From: Diadophis punctatus similis
Lineage: Eukaryota; Chordata; Lepidosauria; Squamata; Dipsadidae
Assembly: GCA_023053685.1 (NCBI GenBank)
Contig: JALIGW010000001.1
Coordinates: 56,992,859 to 57,056,858 of the forward strand
Length of the DNA: 64,000 nt
Direction of reading: 5' to 3'
The position numbers were made by a program, and so were the translations under genes. Below, piece after piece: positions 35,501-47,180 of this stretch; the first letter of the stretch is position 1, and each line of letters starts with the position of its first letter. The notes under the pieces are model-generated. The model worked only from the letters and a program-made list of their open reading frames with translations. It searched no databases and was not told the origin of the DNA.

Positions 35501-37110
35501 GTTAACAAATACTAAATCAAAACCAAGTTTAGCTTAACTTAGTTCAATGTGTTAAGTGAGCTTTTCTATTGTTAACATACAAAATTTTTCAATCATCAGT
35601 AGTAAAAATATCTGTGCAAAGAATATTTGAAGACTGATTATTTGAAAGTAACAATTTTAGCTCACAAAAATAACCATGCCATGTTAAGTTCCTTTGTTCG
35701 CAGTTCATGAAAACAATGTGATTAATAAATAGTCATATTAGTTGTGGCATTCGTACCTGGAATGTAATTCTGAAATGAGTTTCAGTATTGTTCAAGCCAT
35801 CTCAAAACTTTAAAATAAAGATAAGAACGAATGCTGTCTTTATAATGAGATTGGTAGATAAATTATTTTAATGATATAGGCCTGAAACATAATGCATTTT
35901 AGCTGCAGGTAAATGTGCGTGGAATTAAGGAGCAAAAAATTACATGAGGCAGAAAAAAATGAATGTATTATTGGCAAAACTATACATAGCATCATACTTC
36001 ATAATGCAATTTGTCTCTCCAGAAAAAAAGGAAAAAAATATTCCCTTTCCATCAGTCTTGTCTGCAATTTAAGTCAATATTGCTTTCAGAACAGAAATAG
36101 ATTTTTATGTAATTATTTCAGTTTATATTCTTCTCCATACTGAAAGCACAAGACAATTTGCACTTGTGTTTGCTTTTTTTTTTTTTTTTAAATAGCATTT
36201 TATGTATCTTTGTGTCTAAGGTGCTCAAGGCACGCTAACTGGGTGGCTGCTGCTTTGTTTTTGTTTTTTTTAATTCTTTAGGACAATTCTTGTACATTAA
36301 GGGAACCAAAGAGAGAGATAGAAAGAGACTTGCTAAAAATGACTCTAGGCACATTATGGAAGTGCCAGCCTACATATGCTATTTCACATAGGATGCAGTA
36401 ACCAAAAGGTGACTAGTTGGAAGATGTCAACAGATATGGAGAATTCCTGAAAAACTTTCTATACAATAGCTGAGCAAAATATGGGCAACCACTACCATGC
36501 CCAATGGATAATGCATTGGGCTAGAACTAGAAAGATTGGAACTTAAATCCATATTCAGCCATAGAAGATCATTTAGTGACTCTGAGCCAGTATCTAAGTG
36601 CAACTAACTTGATAGGGTGAGAAGGTGGAGATGAAGTTGGAGGAGAGGGTGCCAACTATGGTACACCAAGGTCCCAAATAAAAGTGGGATATGAATCTAA
36701 TCAGGAACTCATCCCAATCTGTGTGGGAAAACTCAGTTACTTGAGTTAAGAGTCTAGGGAAAAAAATGAAAATGAGATCATCGGATTTTATGACTCATCA
36801 TCAGAAAAGTGGCATGTTTAAATTCAGAATTTGGGAAAGGGAATTGATTGATTGATTGATTTGTCTGTTTGCAGAAGTCAGTTCAAGTACTTTGTTTTAT
36901 CCTGAAGAATCCACGATGAAAAATGAAAAACTCTGTCCCCAGAACAGCCACACTGGGACAAATAGTAATCAGCAAGTGACAGCACTTCAGTGATCTTTTC
37001 TGGACTCAAAAGCTAAGCAGGGGTTAAGCCTGGTCCAAGATATCATCAGAAATTAAACTTGGCTGAAACAAAAATAGCTTGTGTAAATATACATAAATGT
37101 GTGTGTGTGT
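35501..37110. other. Mostly unassigned spacer, with one decayed SINE
   Basis: No exon recognised. The segment 36497-36640 (CCAATGGATAATGCATTGGG, CTAGAACTAGAAAGATTGGA, then GACTCTGAGCCAGT) has the layout of an old tRNA-derived SINE. There is a poly-T run at 36174-36189, an ATTG run at 36845-36861, and a GT run just before 37111. Confidence 0.45.
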
Positions 37111-37738
37111 CAGTGGTGGGTTCCTACCAGTGCGGGCCACTCTATAGCACTGGTAGCAGCCCGCTGGTGACGTCACAGTACCGGTGCGGTCGGTTGCCAG
37201 TGCCTGGGCGCCGCCATTTAAAAAAATTTTTTTTAAAATTTTCTTCTGTGCATGCCCAGAAGCCGGGCTTCCAGTACCGCGCATGCGCTGCCTTCCTACC
37301 CCACAGTGAGTCCAAGCAGGGGAGGATGGCTGAGGGAGTGTGTGAGACGCTGAAAGAACGGGCAGCAGGAGCTATCTCCATTCCCCTCCCTTGAGCAGTC
37401 CAAGAAGCCACGAATGCGCGGTGATGATCCCAGGCATTTTTGCACGTTCGACGCTTCTCGAGCTGCTGAGGGGAGGGGGAACGGGCGGCAGGAGCCTAGG
37501 ATCATCGAATGGGGAGAAGCATTCAGGCCGGACGGAGCCTCCTAGAAGAACCGCTGCCGCTGTCTTGCTGCTCCCGCTGCGGGGGGCTGCGTTGCGGGTG
37601 GGCAATGCCCCCCTGCTTCTCCAGCCGCTGCCAAGCTCCAGAGGCCCACGCCCACCCGGTCACATGGCTGGCAAGCCACACCCAAAAAATAAGCCACGCC
37701 CACAGAGTGGTAGTAAAAAAATTAGGAACCCGCCTCTG
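37111..37738. mobile_element. hAT MITE with CAGTGGTGGGTTCC ends (long variant)
   Basis: The left terminus CAGTGGTGGGTTCCTACC and the right terminus (CAGAGGCGGGTTCCTAAT on the opposite strand) are inverted repeats. Interior blocks GGTGACGTCACAGTACCGG, GAGTCCAAGCAGGGGAGGAT and CATGGCTGGCAAGCCACACC are shared in reverse orientation with the copy at 58089-58514. This copy carries about 250 bp of extra GC-rich sequence (37400-37650). It is inserted in a GT microsatellite, which hides its target duplication. Confidence 0.8.
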
Positions 37739-37742
37739 GGGG

Positions 37743-37788
<46 letters not shown>

Positions 37789-37830
37789 ATGTGTGTATGT
37801 ATGTATGTATGTAAGTATGTATGTATGTTG
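37743..37830. repeat. (TG)n/(TATG)n microsatellite
   Basis: TG units from 37745 followed by TATG units to about 37830. It continues the GT run that also precedes the MITE at 37101-37110, so the element split one microsatellite. Confidence 0.95.
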
Positions 37831-39078
37831 CCCCATCATATTTATTGCCATAAGGTTAAATAAACCTTGCATGATGAGATCCATTTGAGAAACTTAAAAG
37901 CCAGCAAGTTTCGTGGGTGTTCATTACATAGATTCAAAGCTAAATGTTGATTTGAATGCATCTTTACACTTTCCATTTATGTGGTGGCCTTATATCCTCA
38001 CCACTTAACACATTTGCAATGGATCTTTAGCTTGAAAAATCAAAGCCATCGTAACCCGAAATTGATTTTTTTTCTACAAGAGTTGTTCAAAGGAAAATCC
38101 AATTTTGTTTATATAAAGTTAATTCAATACAAGAAGATACACCTGATATCACCTTTGAAATTATTTCTACCCAACCATGAATAACAAGTGACACAATAGA
38201 GGAAATTCTTACAGACGATCTGATCTCTATCCATCCATGAGACTGCGGTGAAACTTGCCAAATTTATTTGTTCCAGTTCAGTATTTAGGTACAGTATACT
38301 TTAATATTTCAATATTTATAATATTTAATATTATTCCTTAATGGAGCAGATAGGTGCACTGCGTCAATCAGGAAAGGATCTGGAACCTTAAATCAATTTC
38401 AAAAACTTATCTGCATGTGCTGTAATTGTAGCTAGATCCTAGCCATGGTTTTTTCAGAGAGATGATCATTTGGAGCTGCCCACACAAACACAATTGATCT
38501 TGGTACAGAAGTAGTGAGATATAGTCTTCAGTAATCCTGCAGAATTGTTATTATAAAGCTATTTTCATATGACATACCCTTGCTAAACTTTATGATAAAG
38601 GTTTATGATAAAAAAAATTGAGTGAGATTTCAATACTGTTGACTTGTATGGATATCTGCAGATATTTTGGCAACAAAATAGAAATGATTTCTTACTGCTT
38701 CCTCCCCCCCCCCCCGAGTGTTTTTTCAAATTTGTCAGTCTAGCCAGGATTTCCTCCTGGTTTCTCAGCCTAGTACTAACTAGGTCAATTCTGATTAGCT
38801 TTCCAAAATTAGCTAAGGGTTGGCAAGAAATTTGCCATCTACTGCATTAATTAGGTTTTTCAATACTGGGTTTTGCAAGATATGCTGCATTATAAACTAC
38901 CAACATGTTAAGGGTTTGGCACTATATAGTTCAGTGTACGTATGAACACAACTATTGTCATCAAATTATTGTAGCTGTAAAAAGACATTGCTTTACCCAA
39001 TACAATTAAAAGCAAGTGCCAAATGCAGAATCAAGGCATGACAAATCAAACGAGAGACACAACACTCTGTTGTTGATC
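37831..39078. other. Unassigned intergenic DNA
   Basis: AT-rich, no coding features. Contains a run of 14 C residues near 38702-38715 after TCCT. Nothing else recognised. Confidence 0.4.
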
Positions 39079-39195
39079 ATTTATTTATTTAAAATATTTG
39101 TATGGCCATCAATCTTAAAACCAGAATTTTGGGTGGTTCTTAGTCATAACCATAATATAAAGACAATATCATACAAATAATAACACTATCTTCCA
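39079..39195 (-). mobile_element. Old L2-like LINE 3' end
   Basis: TTTATTTATTTAAAATATTTGT then ATGGCCATCAATCTTAAAAC and GGGTGGTTCTTAGTC has the same order as the L2 3' end on the minus strand (A/T tail, 'tatgccgcc' block, stem). Strongly diverged. Confidence 0.45.
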
Positions 39196-39215
39196 ACTCC
39201 AGCTTCATCCTATAC

Positions 39216-39638
39216 CAGTGATGGCAAAGCTTTTTTGGTTCACATGCCAAAAAGGGGGATGCGGGGGGGGGGTTGCGTGCATGCATGCCCACCCATAATT
39301 CCATGCTGGGGGCCTGCGCATGCAGGCTTCAGAGCCTTTCTAGGAGCCTGGGGAGGGCGAAAACTTCTAGTTGGGAAACAGGTCATTTCTGGCCTCCGGA
39401 GGGCCTGCGGGGGGGTGGGGAAGGCCGTTTTTGCCCTCTCCAGGCTCCTAGAAAGGTTCTGGAGCTTGAGGAAAGCAAAAAACGGGCCTTCCCCATCCCC
39501 TCTGGAGGCTGAAAACAGGCTGTTTCCTGACTCCCAGTGGGCCTAGATGCACATGCGTTCTGGACCTGAGCTCGCATGCCCACTGATATGGCTCCGCGTG
39601 CAACTTGTGGCATGCGTGCTATAAGTTCGCCATCATGG
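39216..39638. mobile_element. hAT MITE with CAGTGATGGC ends
   Basis: It starts CAGTGATGGCAAAGCTTTTT and ends with the inverted TTCGCCATCATGG. The flanks TCCTATAC and TCCCATAC (39208-39215, 39639-39646) differ at one of eight bases, as expected for an old hAT insertion. Inside are GC-rich palindromic blocks around GGCCTCCGGAGGGCCTGCGG. The element at 49182-49615 is the same family. Confidence 0.8.
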
Positions 39639-39760
39639 TCCCATACTATCCCAGAGGAAAAGCCAGATCTTCACAGCTTTCCAAAATGTTAAGCCTGCCA
39701 GATCTCAAGGATAAAGGGCATTCCATAGGTATGGAAAAGGCACAACTGAGCTAACACATA

Positions 39761-40037
39761 TACAGCGGTATCTTGATACTTGTTAATTGGTTCCAGGAGA
39801 TACAATGCTACTAAAAATGATGACTATCAAAGAAACCACATGATTTAACAAGTGATGCTTTGTTTCTGCCTGAAAGAGTTGTGAGTCCCTGAGTGAGCAG
39901 CTGACACTCAGATATTCTAGCTTGCGTGTCGAGTACCAAACAAATGACGAGTACTGAGACAAAATTTTCATATCAAAATGCAACAAGCACCTAATTTGAT
40001 GAGTTTTAAAGCAGTCGAGTACTGAGATATGACTGTA
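39761..40037. mobile_element. MITE with TACAG termini, unclassified
   Basis: The left end TACAGCGGTATCTTGATACT pairs with the right end, which reads TACAGTCATATCTCAGTACT on the other strand. The middle contains repeated CGAGTACTGA/CGAGTACCAA motifs. About 277 bp, non-coding, TA at both ends. Probably a DNA-transposon MITE; superfamily uncertain. Confidence 0.6.
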
Positions 40038-40544
40038 TTTATCCATGGTTTGTTTTTGATATTGCTTGTGGGATAACTCATAACGACTGGGTTATTCTGT
40101 GTGATACAATGCCTATGTTTCTTTGTTTGCCCGTTCATTTGACTTGTGATGTCTTTACAATCAGTGAAAAACGATGACAATTTAAAACAAAAATAAAACA
40201 TTGCTCTCAGGCTAACTCAGAACATGCAACCAGCAGTGCCAAGATAGGCTCACCCAATAGCTTGGTCTAATTGCAGGAGAAGAATTCATCCAACATCATA
40301 GCCATCACCTTAGAAATCTCATTATGATTTAGTACAATGTGTGAATTGTGCAAGAAAGCTCAGAATTATATTATGATTTAGATAACCATGCCAGGTCACC
40401 AAGCACTAAGAAACTGATACTTAGGAATATATTATAGAGATACAGTATATTGCACAAAAGGATTATTTCTAGTTTTTGGGGCAATATGCATTTGTAAAGC
40501 TATCACTCACAAATTAATGTAATCTTTTTAATGATCTCATATTA

Positions 40545-40759
40545 ATAGCCACATAAAATTGTCCAACAATGAATTTCATGAGGCACTTAAGTGTTGTGCA
40601 ATGAGCTATTTACTTTTATATCCTAAAGATACTGCCAATCATTTTATAGGATGAACTCAGGGTATTCATGTTTTGACTTGAAACCTGAGTAGCGGTTTCC
40701 TTGAGTAACGTCATCTCAATGCATCTTGCCGCACACATATCATGACTGGAAACAATCTA
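40545..40759 (-). repeat. Unassigned repeat, inverted partner of 43691-43908
   Basis: Read on the minus strand this 215-bp piece is collinear with the + strand at 43691-43908. Shared blocks include TCAGGTTTCAAGTCAAAACA, TATAAAATGATTGGCAG, AAAAGTAAATAGCTCATTGC and ATGAAATTCATTGT. Identity by eye is about 75-80 percent with few indels. It does not match any family I know. No simple-sequence bias and no coding frame. Confidence 0.8.
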
Positions 40760-41345
40760 GTTTTCGAATTACACAGGCTGTTGACCATGCTCTTTTGAGC
40801 TAATGATTGATGCTTCAAATATTTGGGGGCATCAGATTGTCTCCTGCCTCCGATAATGCAAAACTCAGAGAAAAATGGAGCGTTCCTTAAAAGAAAGTTA
40901 CTAATGTGGTGGTGAATTCCTTGGACAGTGAATTTTAATGAGCAGGATGCTGAACACGGCTTCTGTAATCAATTTGATGGAGCCATCCTCCACCCCCTTG
41001 TTGCAGGTAGCTGGAACTATAATTAGATTTTCAGATAATTAGATTTCCTCTTTCAACAGGCATTTACAAAGCAAGAAAGAAATTGAGTTTTCTTCAGCTT
41101 TAGCAACCCTAGAAGCGTGTGAATAAAATGAAAGCTTTTTAAGACTTCTGTGTAACTAGCAAAATGTATTCTACTTTGGAAAGGTAATTTTTGCTAACAT
41201 CTATAAGTATGGTGGTCAACTAACTAGAAAAGGAAACCAGGACAGTTTGTGATTACTAGTTTAGGGGAATTTGTTTGTTGAAAATAAAAATAAAAATAAA
41301 AAGGATGAGCATTCATTGAAAAATGCATGTTCTATACATAATTCA

Positions 41346-42004
41346 CACAAGAGTGTCCTGAGCACACTCTTGTATTGCAGTGAGTCTTGGACCCTTTACG
41401 CACGGCAAGAGAGAAAGTTGAATACTTTTCATATGCGTTGTCTCCGAAGTATCCTTGGCATCACCTGGCATGACAAAGTTCCAAATAGCGCAGTCTTGGA
41501 ATGTGCTGGAATTTCTAGCATGTATACACTACTGAAACAGCGACGTCTTCGCTGGCTCGGGCATGTTGTGAGAATGGATGATGGGCGGATTCCGAAAGAT
41601 CTCCTGTATGGTGAACTAGTGCAGGGAAAGCGCCCTAGAGGGAGACCACAGCTGCGATATAAGGATATCTGTAAGAGGGATTTAAAGGCCTTGGGAATGG
41701 ACATTAACAGCTGGGAAACCTTGACCTCTGATCGTTCCGCTTGGAGGCTAAAGACGCAGTATGGCCTTCTCCAGTTCGAGGAGACACTCGTTCGGCAGGC
41801 CGAGGCAGTGAGGCAGTCCCGGAACCAGAGAAATCTAGGGGCCAGGCAGGGGATGGAATGGATCTGCCCTCAGTGTGGAAGGGATTGCCACTCTCGGATT
41901 GGCCTTTTTAGCCACACTAGATGCTGTTCTAGGAACTCTTTCTAGAAACTCTTTCCAGAGCACGATACCATAGTCTCTCGAGACTGAAGGTTGCCAAAGC
42001 AAGC
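41346..42004 (+). mobile_element. Recent 5'-truncated non-LTR retrotransposon
   Basis: A perfect 12-bp direct repeat ATACATAATTCA flanks the insertion (41334-41345 and 42005-42016). The inserted 659 bp hold an uninterrupted reading frame to a TAG at 41945 and a short 3'UTR ending GTCTCTCGAGACTGAAGG and TTGCCAAAGCAAGC. The clean frame and exact duplication point to a young insertion. Confidence 0.88.
41356..41945 (+). pseudogene. C-terminal part of a LINE reverse transcriptase with Cys/His end
   Basis: About 196 codons are open. They begin with the 'LLYCSESWTLYARQERKLN' segment and RCLRSILGITWHDKVPNSAV, characteristic of the thumb/C-terminal region of RTE- and related LINE proteins. Next come RRLRWLGHVVRMDDGRIPKD and GKRPRGRPQLRYKDICKRD. 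The end carries a zinc-knuckle-like motif CPQCGRDCHSRIGLFSHTRC. The catalytic and endonuclease parts are absent because the insertion is 5'-truncated. In-frame codons before 41346 are host flank, not part of the protein. The clade (RTE-like, or I/Nimb-like) is not resolved by eye. It is not BovB, whose C-terminus reads differently. Confidence 0.8.
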
Positions 42005-42016
42005 ATACATAATTCA

Positions 42017-43690
42017 GAAATAATGTTAGATATTCATACTGTATGTCACAACATATGAAAACATCTACACCATTGAACTCAGAAGTTAATGTATAAATAA
42101 GCACACTCAATAGATTAATGCATTTCTCTTTACTCAGTTCAGCAGTAATTTTTCACCAATTTTGCTGCATAGTACTCCTTCATAGCAGCTCTTCATAGTC
42201 AGATCAACCCGAGAGGTGGCACTAGCTACTGTGGGATTTTTTTTAATGCCTTTTGGCCACACCAAGAATTAGGAGGTGTGAATCCAACTATTACAAACTG
42301 TTGGATACTGTCCATCTTTTTAGCAACCTTCATTTGCTGCTTGCAGAGCTAAGAGACCATCCAGATGTAATGAAGCAGAATGGTTGTTACACAAGCCACT
42401 GGGAAGAAGATGGTATCGTAGTTGGTTCAATTTAAACACAAGAGAGAAAAGGATAGTAAGGCAGAGCCTTCACTGTGTGGCTTCAATAAACAGCACATCG
42501 CAAAATTCCTTGCCCGATGAGCGGTGGAGTTAGCTAATAATGGGAAGCAGTGACTAAATAAATGGCCAATATTTTCTGATGGTTTTAAAAATAGGCAGCC
42601 TAGCAGGAGGGAAGCTGTTTTTTTAGATGCCTAATTCATGTCATCTTTATAATCCTTGCTATAGTTTTAGCAGCCCTAGAAGATGAATCACCCACTTTAA
42701 CCAACACACAGATCAACATGGGGTTTATTAGAACCAAGCTATCATTTAACAATGTCAGCAGAGTATTTATTATTAAGCAGAATGCTCCACAGTTTAAATG
42801 GAAAGTCATTATTTCTCCACAGTCATTGAACAACGTATGTGTTTATGCAGCCAAGCAGCCAAGATGGTGCCGGAGGAACACAAATCCTGAATCTCTTTTT
42901 TTGTTGGACTTCGTGAGCTTTTATTGCAAATTCTATCCCAGGCAAATAAAAATTCCTCATTATTTTGTTTTAAACCCTACCATTATGCCCAACAGTGAGC
43001 AAAACTTTGGTTCCTTTCAAATTATTTCATTTTAAAGACACTAGTAATTACAGTATCTAACCCATAAAGCAGACTTTCTATCTACAAGGCAAAATTTATA
43101 TATCTGATGTTGCAAAATAAGTTGCTCATTATTTTCAGGATAAAAACCATGAAGCAGCAAAACCGAGAGCATCAGCTGCTAGATGCAAGGCAGGCAATCT
43201 ATGGCTCAAAGGATTGCTGGAACACAAGATTTGCAAAGTTCCAAACTTTCAGCCAGTCAACTAACTACATTTTTATTTAATGAGGCAAATTTCTAAAATC
43301 AGAATTTAAATGACCTGAGCTATGTTTGCTATGCGGACTGAATTAGATTGTCTTTAAAAAAATAATGGCTGCCTTGAATAGGGGAAGATCTTCTGTTAAG
43401 AAGGTGATAGCTACTCTATGAAGTCAACAACATCCTTCTGCACTAAATCACATTGGAAGGCTAGTGTGACACCAAATAATGGATTTTGGGGGCATGGCTT
43501 ACCATTGGATCCCAATCTTTAGGATATAGAAGGTGGTAGGGAACATGGCCAGTGTGTGGGAAGTAGTCATAGTCATAGAATTGTTACAACTAATGGCACT
43601 TTACTTAGCATGGAGAAGATAATGTGACACATCAATAACATACACCTGTCATGATACTGACAACATTACTGATCATCTCTACCACTAGAA
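42017..43690. other. Unassigned intergenic DNA
   Basis: No repeat family or exon recognised. Open frames of 60-105 codons (for example 42718-43035) have no recognisable domain and no splice context that I would trust. Confidence 0.4.
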
Positions 43691-43908
43691 TAGATTGTTC
43701 CCAGTTGTTATATGAGTGCAGCAAGAGGCATTGATAAGACTAGATACTCAAGGAAAACTCTGCTCAGGTTTCAAGTCAAAACATCAGTAGCCTGAGCTCA
43801 TCTTATAAAATGATTGGCAGCTTTGTTAGCATATAAAAGTAAATAGCTCATTGCACAACACTTAAATAACCTATGAAATTCATTGTAGGAAGATATTATG
43901 TAGCTATG
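43691..43908 (+). repeat. Unassigned repeat, inverted partner of 40545-40759
   Basis: See the partner at 40545-40759 for shared blocks. Homology begins at TAGATTGTTCCCAGTTG and fades after TATGTAGCTATGG. The two copies face each other in opposite orientation, about 2.9 kb apart, with the young LINE insertion between them. Confidence 0.8.
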
Positions 43909-44057
43909 GAACATTATGATCAACCATCACTTTCACTTGGGTACACTAGCAAGATGCTTTGTGATTCCCTGAAATATGACTGGCTGGTTTGTAAACATTT
44001 GAAAGTGGATCTGGGAAACTAAGGACAGACAACATAGCAACAGCAAGGATATTTTTT

Positions 44058-44153
44058 CCTTCTCCTCCTCCTCCTCCTCCTCCTCCTCCTCCTCCTCCTC
44101 CTCCTCCTCCTCCTCCTCCTCCAACTCCTCCTCCTCCAACTCCTCCTCCTCTT
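44058..44153. repeat. (CTC)n trinucleotide microsatellite
   Basis: About 30 CTC/TCC units with two CAACTC interruptions near the right end. Minus-strand frames through it are poly-Glu or poly-Gly artefacts. Confidence 0.97.
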
Positions 44154-44653
44154 ACAATATGCCTAATGTCATCCACAATGTCATTCAGGACTATTTGCCA
44201 AAGGAACTCAACATTTAAGTTTCAATGGAATGGAATATGTTATGGTGCATGGAACTTTTTTTGAACTATGCAAAAATGGCATCTACCTCGTCTTTAAAGC
44301 ACCAAGGAAAAATATGGCTATTCTTTTCCAAATATTATGTAAATGGCATGATCTATATTTGTTTATGGGTCAAAAATGGGGAACTCATGGCCTCTGAGCC
44401 AGATTCTGTTCACAAGGTCTTTTCATCTAATCTATTGAGACCCAGTTTGAGATTGTAGCCCTGTGCAGAGAAATTCTCTGAGACTGGCTATGTCTTACTT
44501 TCTACAGGGAGGTCTGGTGCAATGCAGAAAAGAGATTTCATCCAGACTGGTCATGTTGTTAACACTGAACATTAATGGGGTAGAGCTTTCATGTGGACAC
44601 AATATTGACAATAAGCATCATCTACTTCCAGGATACTGTATAATCTAGCAAAT

Positions 44654-45240
44654 GAGCCGAGGTGGTGCAGCAGTTAGAGTGCAGTACTGCAGGCTACTTT
44701 AGCTGACTGTGATCAGCAGTTCAGCTGTTCAAATCTCACTGGCTCAAGGTTGACTCAGCCTTCCATCCTTCCAAGGTAGGTAAAACGAGGACCCAGATTG
44801 TTGGGGGCAATATAAATATATTATATTATATTATATTATATTATATTATATTATATTATATTATATTATATTATATTATATTATATTATATTATATTATA
44901 TTATATTATATTATATTATATTATATTATATTATATTATATTATATTATATTATATTATATTATATTATATTATATTATATTATATTATATTATTATTAC
45001 ATTACATTACATTACATTACATTACATTACATTACATTACTATACTATACTATACTATACTATACTATACTATACTATACTATACTATACTATACTATAC
45101 TATACTATACTATACTATACTATACTATACTATACTATTATATTATAAATAAATATAAATAAATATAAATATACATTGCTTAATGATGTAAACCGCTTAG
45201 AGAGTGCTTGTACTTTGAGGCGGTATATAAGTCTCACAAA
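44654..45240 (+). mobile_element. Sauria-type SINE split by pentanucleotide expansion
   Basis: The head GAGCCGAGGTGGTGCAGCAG and body GGTTGACTCAGCCTTCCATC, AAAACGAGGACCCAGATTGT and GGGGGCAATAT are at 44654-44816. The end AACCGCTTAGAGAGTGCTTG and GCGGTATATAAG is at 45189-45230. Between the halves, where other copies continue directly, there are about 320 bp of pentanucleotide repeats. The SINE is followed by an AAAC-type tail (45237-45322). Confidence 0.88.
44816..45138. repeat. Three adjacent pentanucleotide arrays inside the SINE
   Basis: TTATA-type units run from 44816 to about 44993, TTACA-type units to 45040, and CTATA-type units to about 45138. Neighbouring arrays differ by a single base per unit, so each could have arisen from the other by a point change followed by expansion. 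Confidence 0.95.
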
Positions 45241-45322
45241 TAAATAAACAAACAAACAAACAAACAAACAAACAAACAAACAAACAAACAAACAAACAAA
45301 CAAACAAACAAACAAACAAACA
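45237..45322. repeat. (AAAC)n tail microsatellite
   Basis: About 20 AAAC units directly after the SINE terminus; expanded SINE tail. Confidence 0.96.
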
Positions 45323-45796
45323 ATAGTTTTCCTGCTGGAAATCATTATGCCTGATACTCCTAATCTTGCCTTAAGCTCCCTGCGTGCAAGCTGTTCAACA
45401 CATATTTATTTCTGCCCAACACACAGATTCCTGGACAAACTAAATGGCCGAATGGAAATCTCATTTGATAATCTGCTTCTGTATAAATATGACTGGTTCT
45501 TATTTTGGAGCTTCAATCCCATATGGATCAGCTTGGATTTTCCCTAGGTCAAAGGGCTGTCTTTGGAACTTCTTGTAGTCGCTCCTTGTTTTTTTTAATC
45601 ACTTGGGAGCATTTGTTTTTTGATGCCCTCAGACTCTTTTCTTTTTCCGAAGTCCCCATTGCAGCTGGTTTTTTTAAAAAAAGGCTGGTCTGATACTGGT
45701 AGATCAAAGGGGAAAAACATAGTTGAAACATGATCAACACCTTTACACCACAACATCTTTATATTCATATTACAGATTAACTGTAATGTAAACTAG
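45323..45796. other. Unassigned spacer
   Basis: No repeat or coding feature recognised; T-rich tracts at 45589-45597 and 45670-45680. Confidence 0.4.
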
Positions 45797-47180
45797 ATCC
45801 CTTTCAATCGGGTTTCAGGCCCAGCTACAGCACGGAAACTGCTTTGGTCACCCTGATGGATGATCTCTGGCGAGCCCTGGATGGTGGTCACTCTTCCATC
45901 CTGGTGCTACTTGACCTCTCAGCAGCTTTCGATACCATTGACCATGGTATCCTTCTGCGCTCTTTCGGCGAGGTGGGAGTGGGAAGCACCTGTTTTACGG
46001 TGGTTATCCTCCTACCTCTCTGACAGGACGCAGTCGGTGTTGACAGGAGGACAGAGGTCAATCCCTAGGCTCCTGATTTGCGGGGTGCCTCAGGGCTCGG
46101 TCCTCTCGCACATCCTGTTTAACATCTACATGAAACCACTGGGTGAGATCATCCGACGACAAGGGGGGGGTTTCCAGCAATACGCTGAAGATACCCAGTT
46201 GTACATCTCCACCCCGTCTCAATTCAGGGAAGCAGTGGATGTAATGTGCCGATGCCTGGATGATGTTAGGGTCTGGATGGGAATGAACAGGCTCAAGCTC
46301 AACCCTGACAAGACCAAGTGGCTATGGATATTGCCTCCTAGGGATTATGTCGATTGCCCCTCCTTGGTTCTTGGGGGAGAGAAATTAACTCCCTAGGAAA
46401 GGGTTCGCAATTTAGGTGTTCTCCTAGAGCCACAGCTAAAATTGGATCAACATCTGTCAGCTATGGCTAGGGGGACCTTTGCACAGGTTCGCCTGGTGCA
46501 CCAATTGCAAACCTACCTGGAGAGGGAGGCCTTACTCACAGTCACTCATGCCCTCATCACCTCATGGCTGGACTACTGTAACGCACTCTACATGGGGCTA
46601 CCCTTCAAGAGTATCCGGAGACTACAATTGGTGCAAAATGCAGCTGCGCGAGCTGTAGTGGGTGTTCCAAGATACACCCACGTAACACCTATTCTTCGCC
46701 AGCTGCATTGGCTGCCCATTAGTCTCTGGACGCAATTTAAGGTGTTGGTTTTAACCTTTAAAACCCTACATGGCTCAGGGCCAGGTTGCCTCCAGGACCG
46801 CATCCTACCGCATACCTCCCTACGACCGGTTAGGTCCCACAGAGTGTGTCTCCTCCAGGTCCCATCAACCAAGCAATGCCGGTTGGTGGGGCCGCGGGGG
46901 AGAGCCTTCTCTATGGGAACCAACTCCCTCCAGAGATCCAGACTATCCCCACCCTGCTGGACTTCCGTAAAGCCGTGAAAACATGGCTCTTCCTGCAGGC
47001 GGGTGAAATAAAGATAAATTCCCCATGTATGAATGATGGTTTGTTTTTAATTTTTGTAAGCTTTTTAACTGTTATTATTGTTCTTATTGATTGTTTTCCC
47101 CCTATGTTGTATGCCGCCCTGAGTCCTGTGGGAGTTGGGCGGCCTATAAAAACAACTAATAAATAAATAAATAAATAAAC
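45797..47180 (+). pseudogene. 5'-truncated L2-type LINE copy
   Basis: It starts inside the reverse transcriptase (DPFQSGFR region) and runs to the 3' end CCGCCCTGAGTCC...GGGCGGCCTATAA with an AATA tail (47157-47179). The same family as the minus-strand element at 30865-35500. Frame changes occur near 46000, and a stop lies at 46396. The active-site motif reads YAEDTQLY instead of YADDTQLY, changing the first catalytic aspartate to glutamate. The region after 46442 (ALITSWLDYCNALYMGLPFK, QNAAARAVVGVPRYTHVTP) keeps the arginine codon that is a stop in the other copy. The final part (EIQTIPTLLDFRKAVKTWLF) is in a third frame. Confidence 0.88.

Noticed and set aside
42718..43035. 105-codon frame
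   Set aside because: No domain, ordinary composition and no convincing splice sites or promoter; expected by chance in this length.
43933..44176. Poly-Glu / poly-Gly protein
   Set aside because: Translation of a CTC trinucleotide run.
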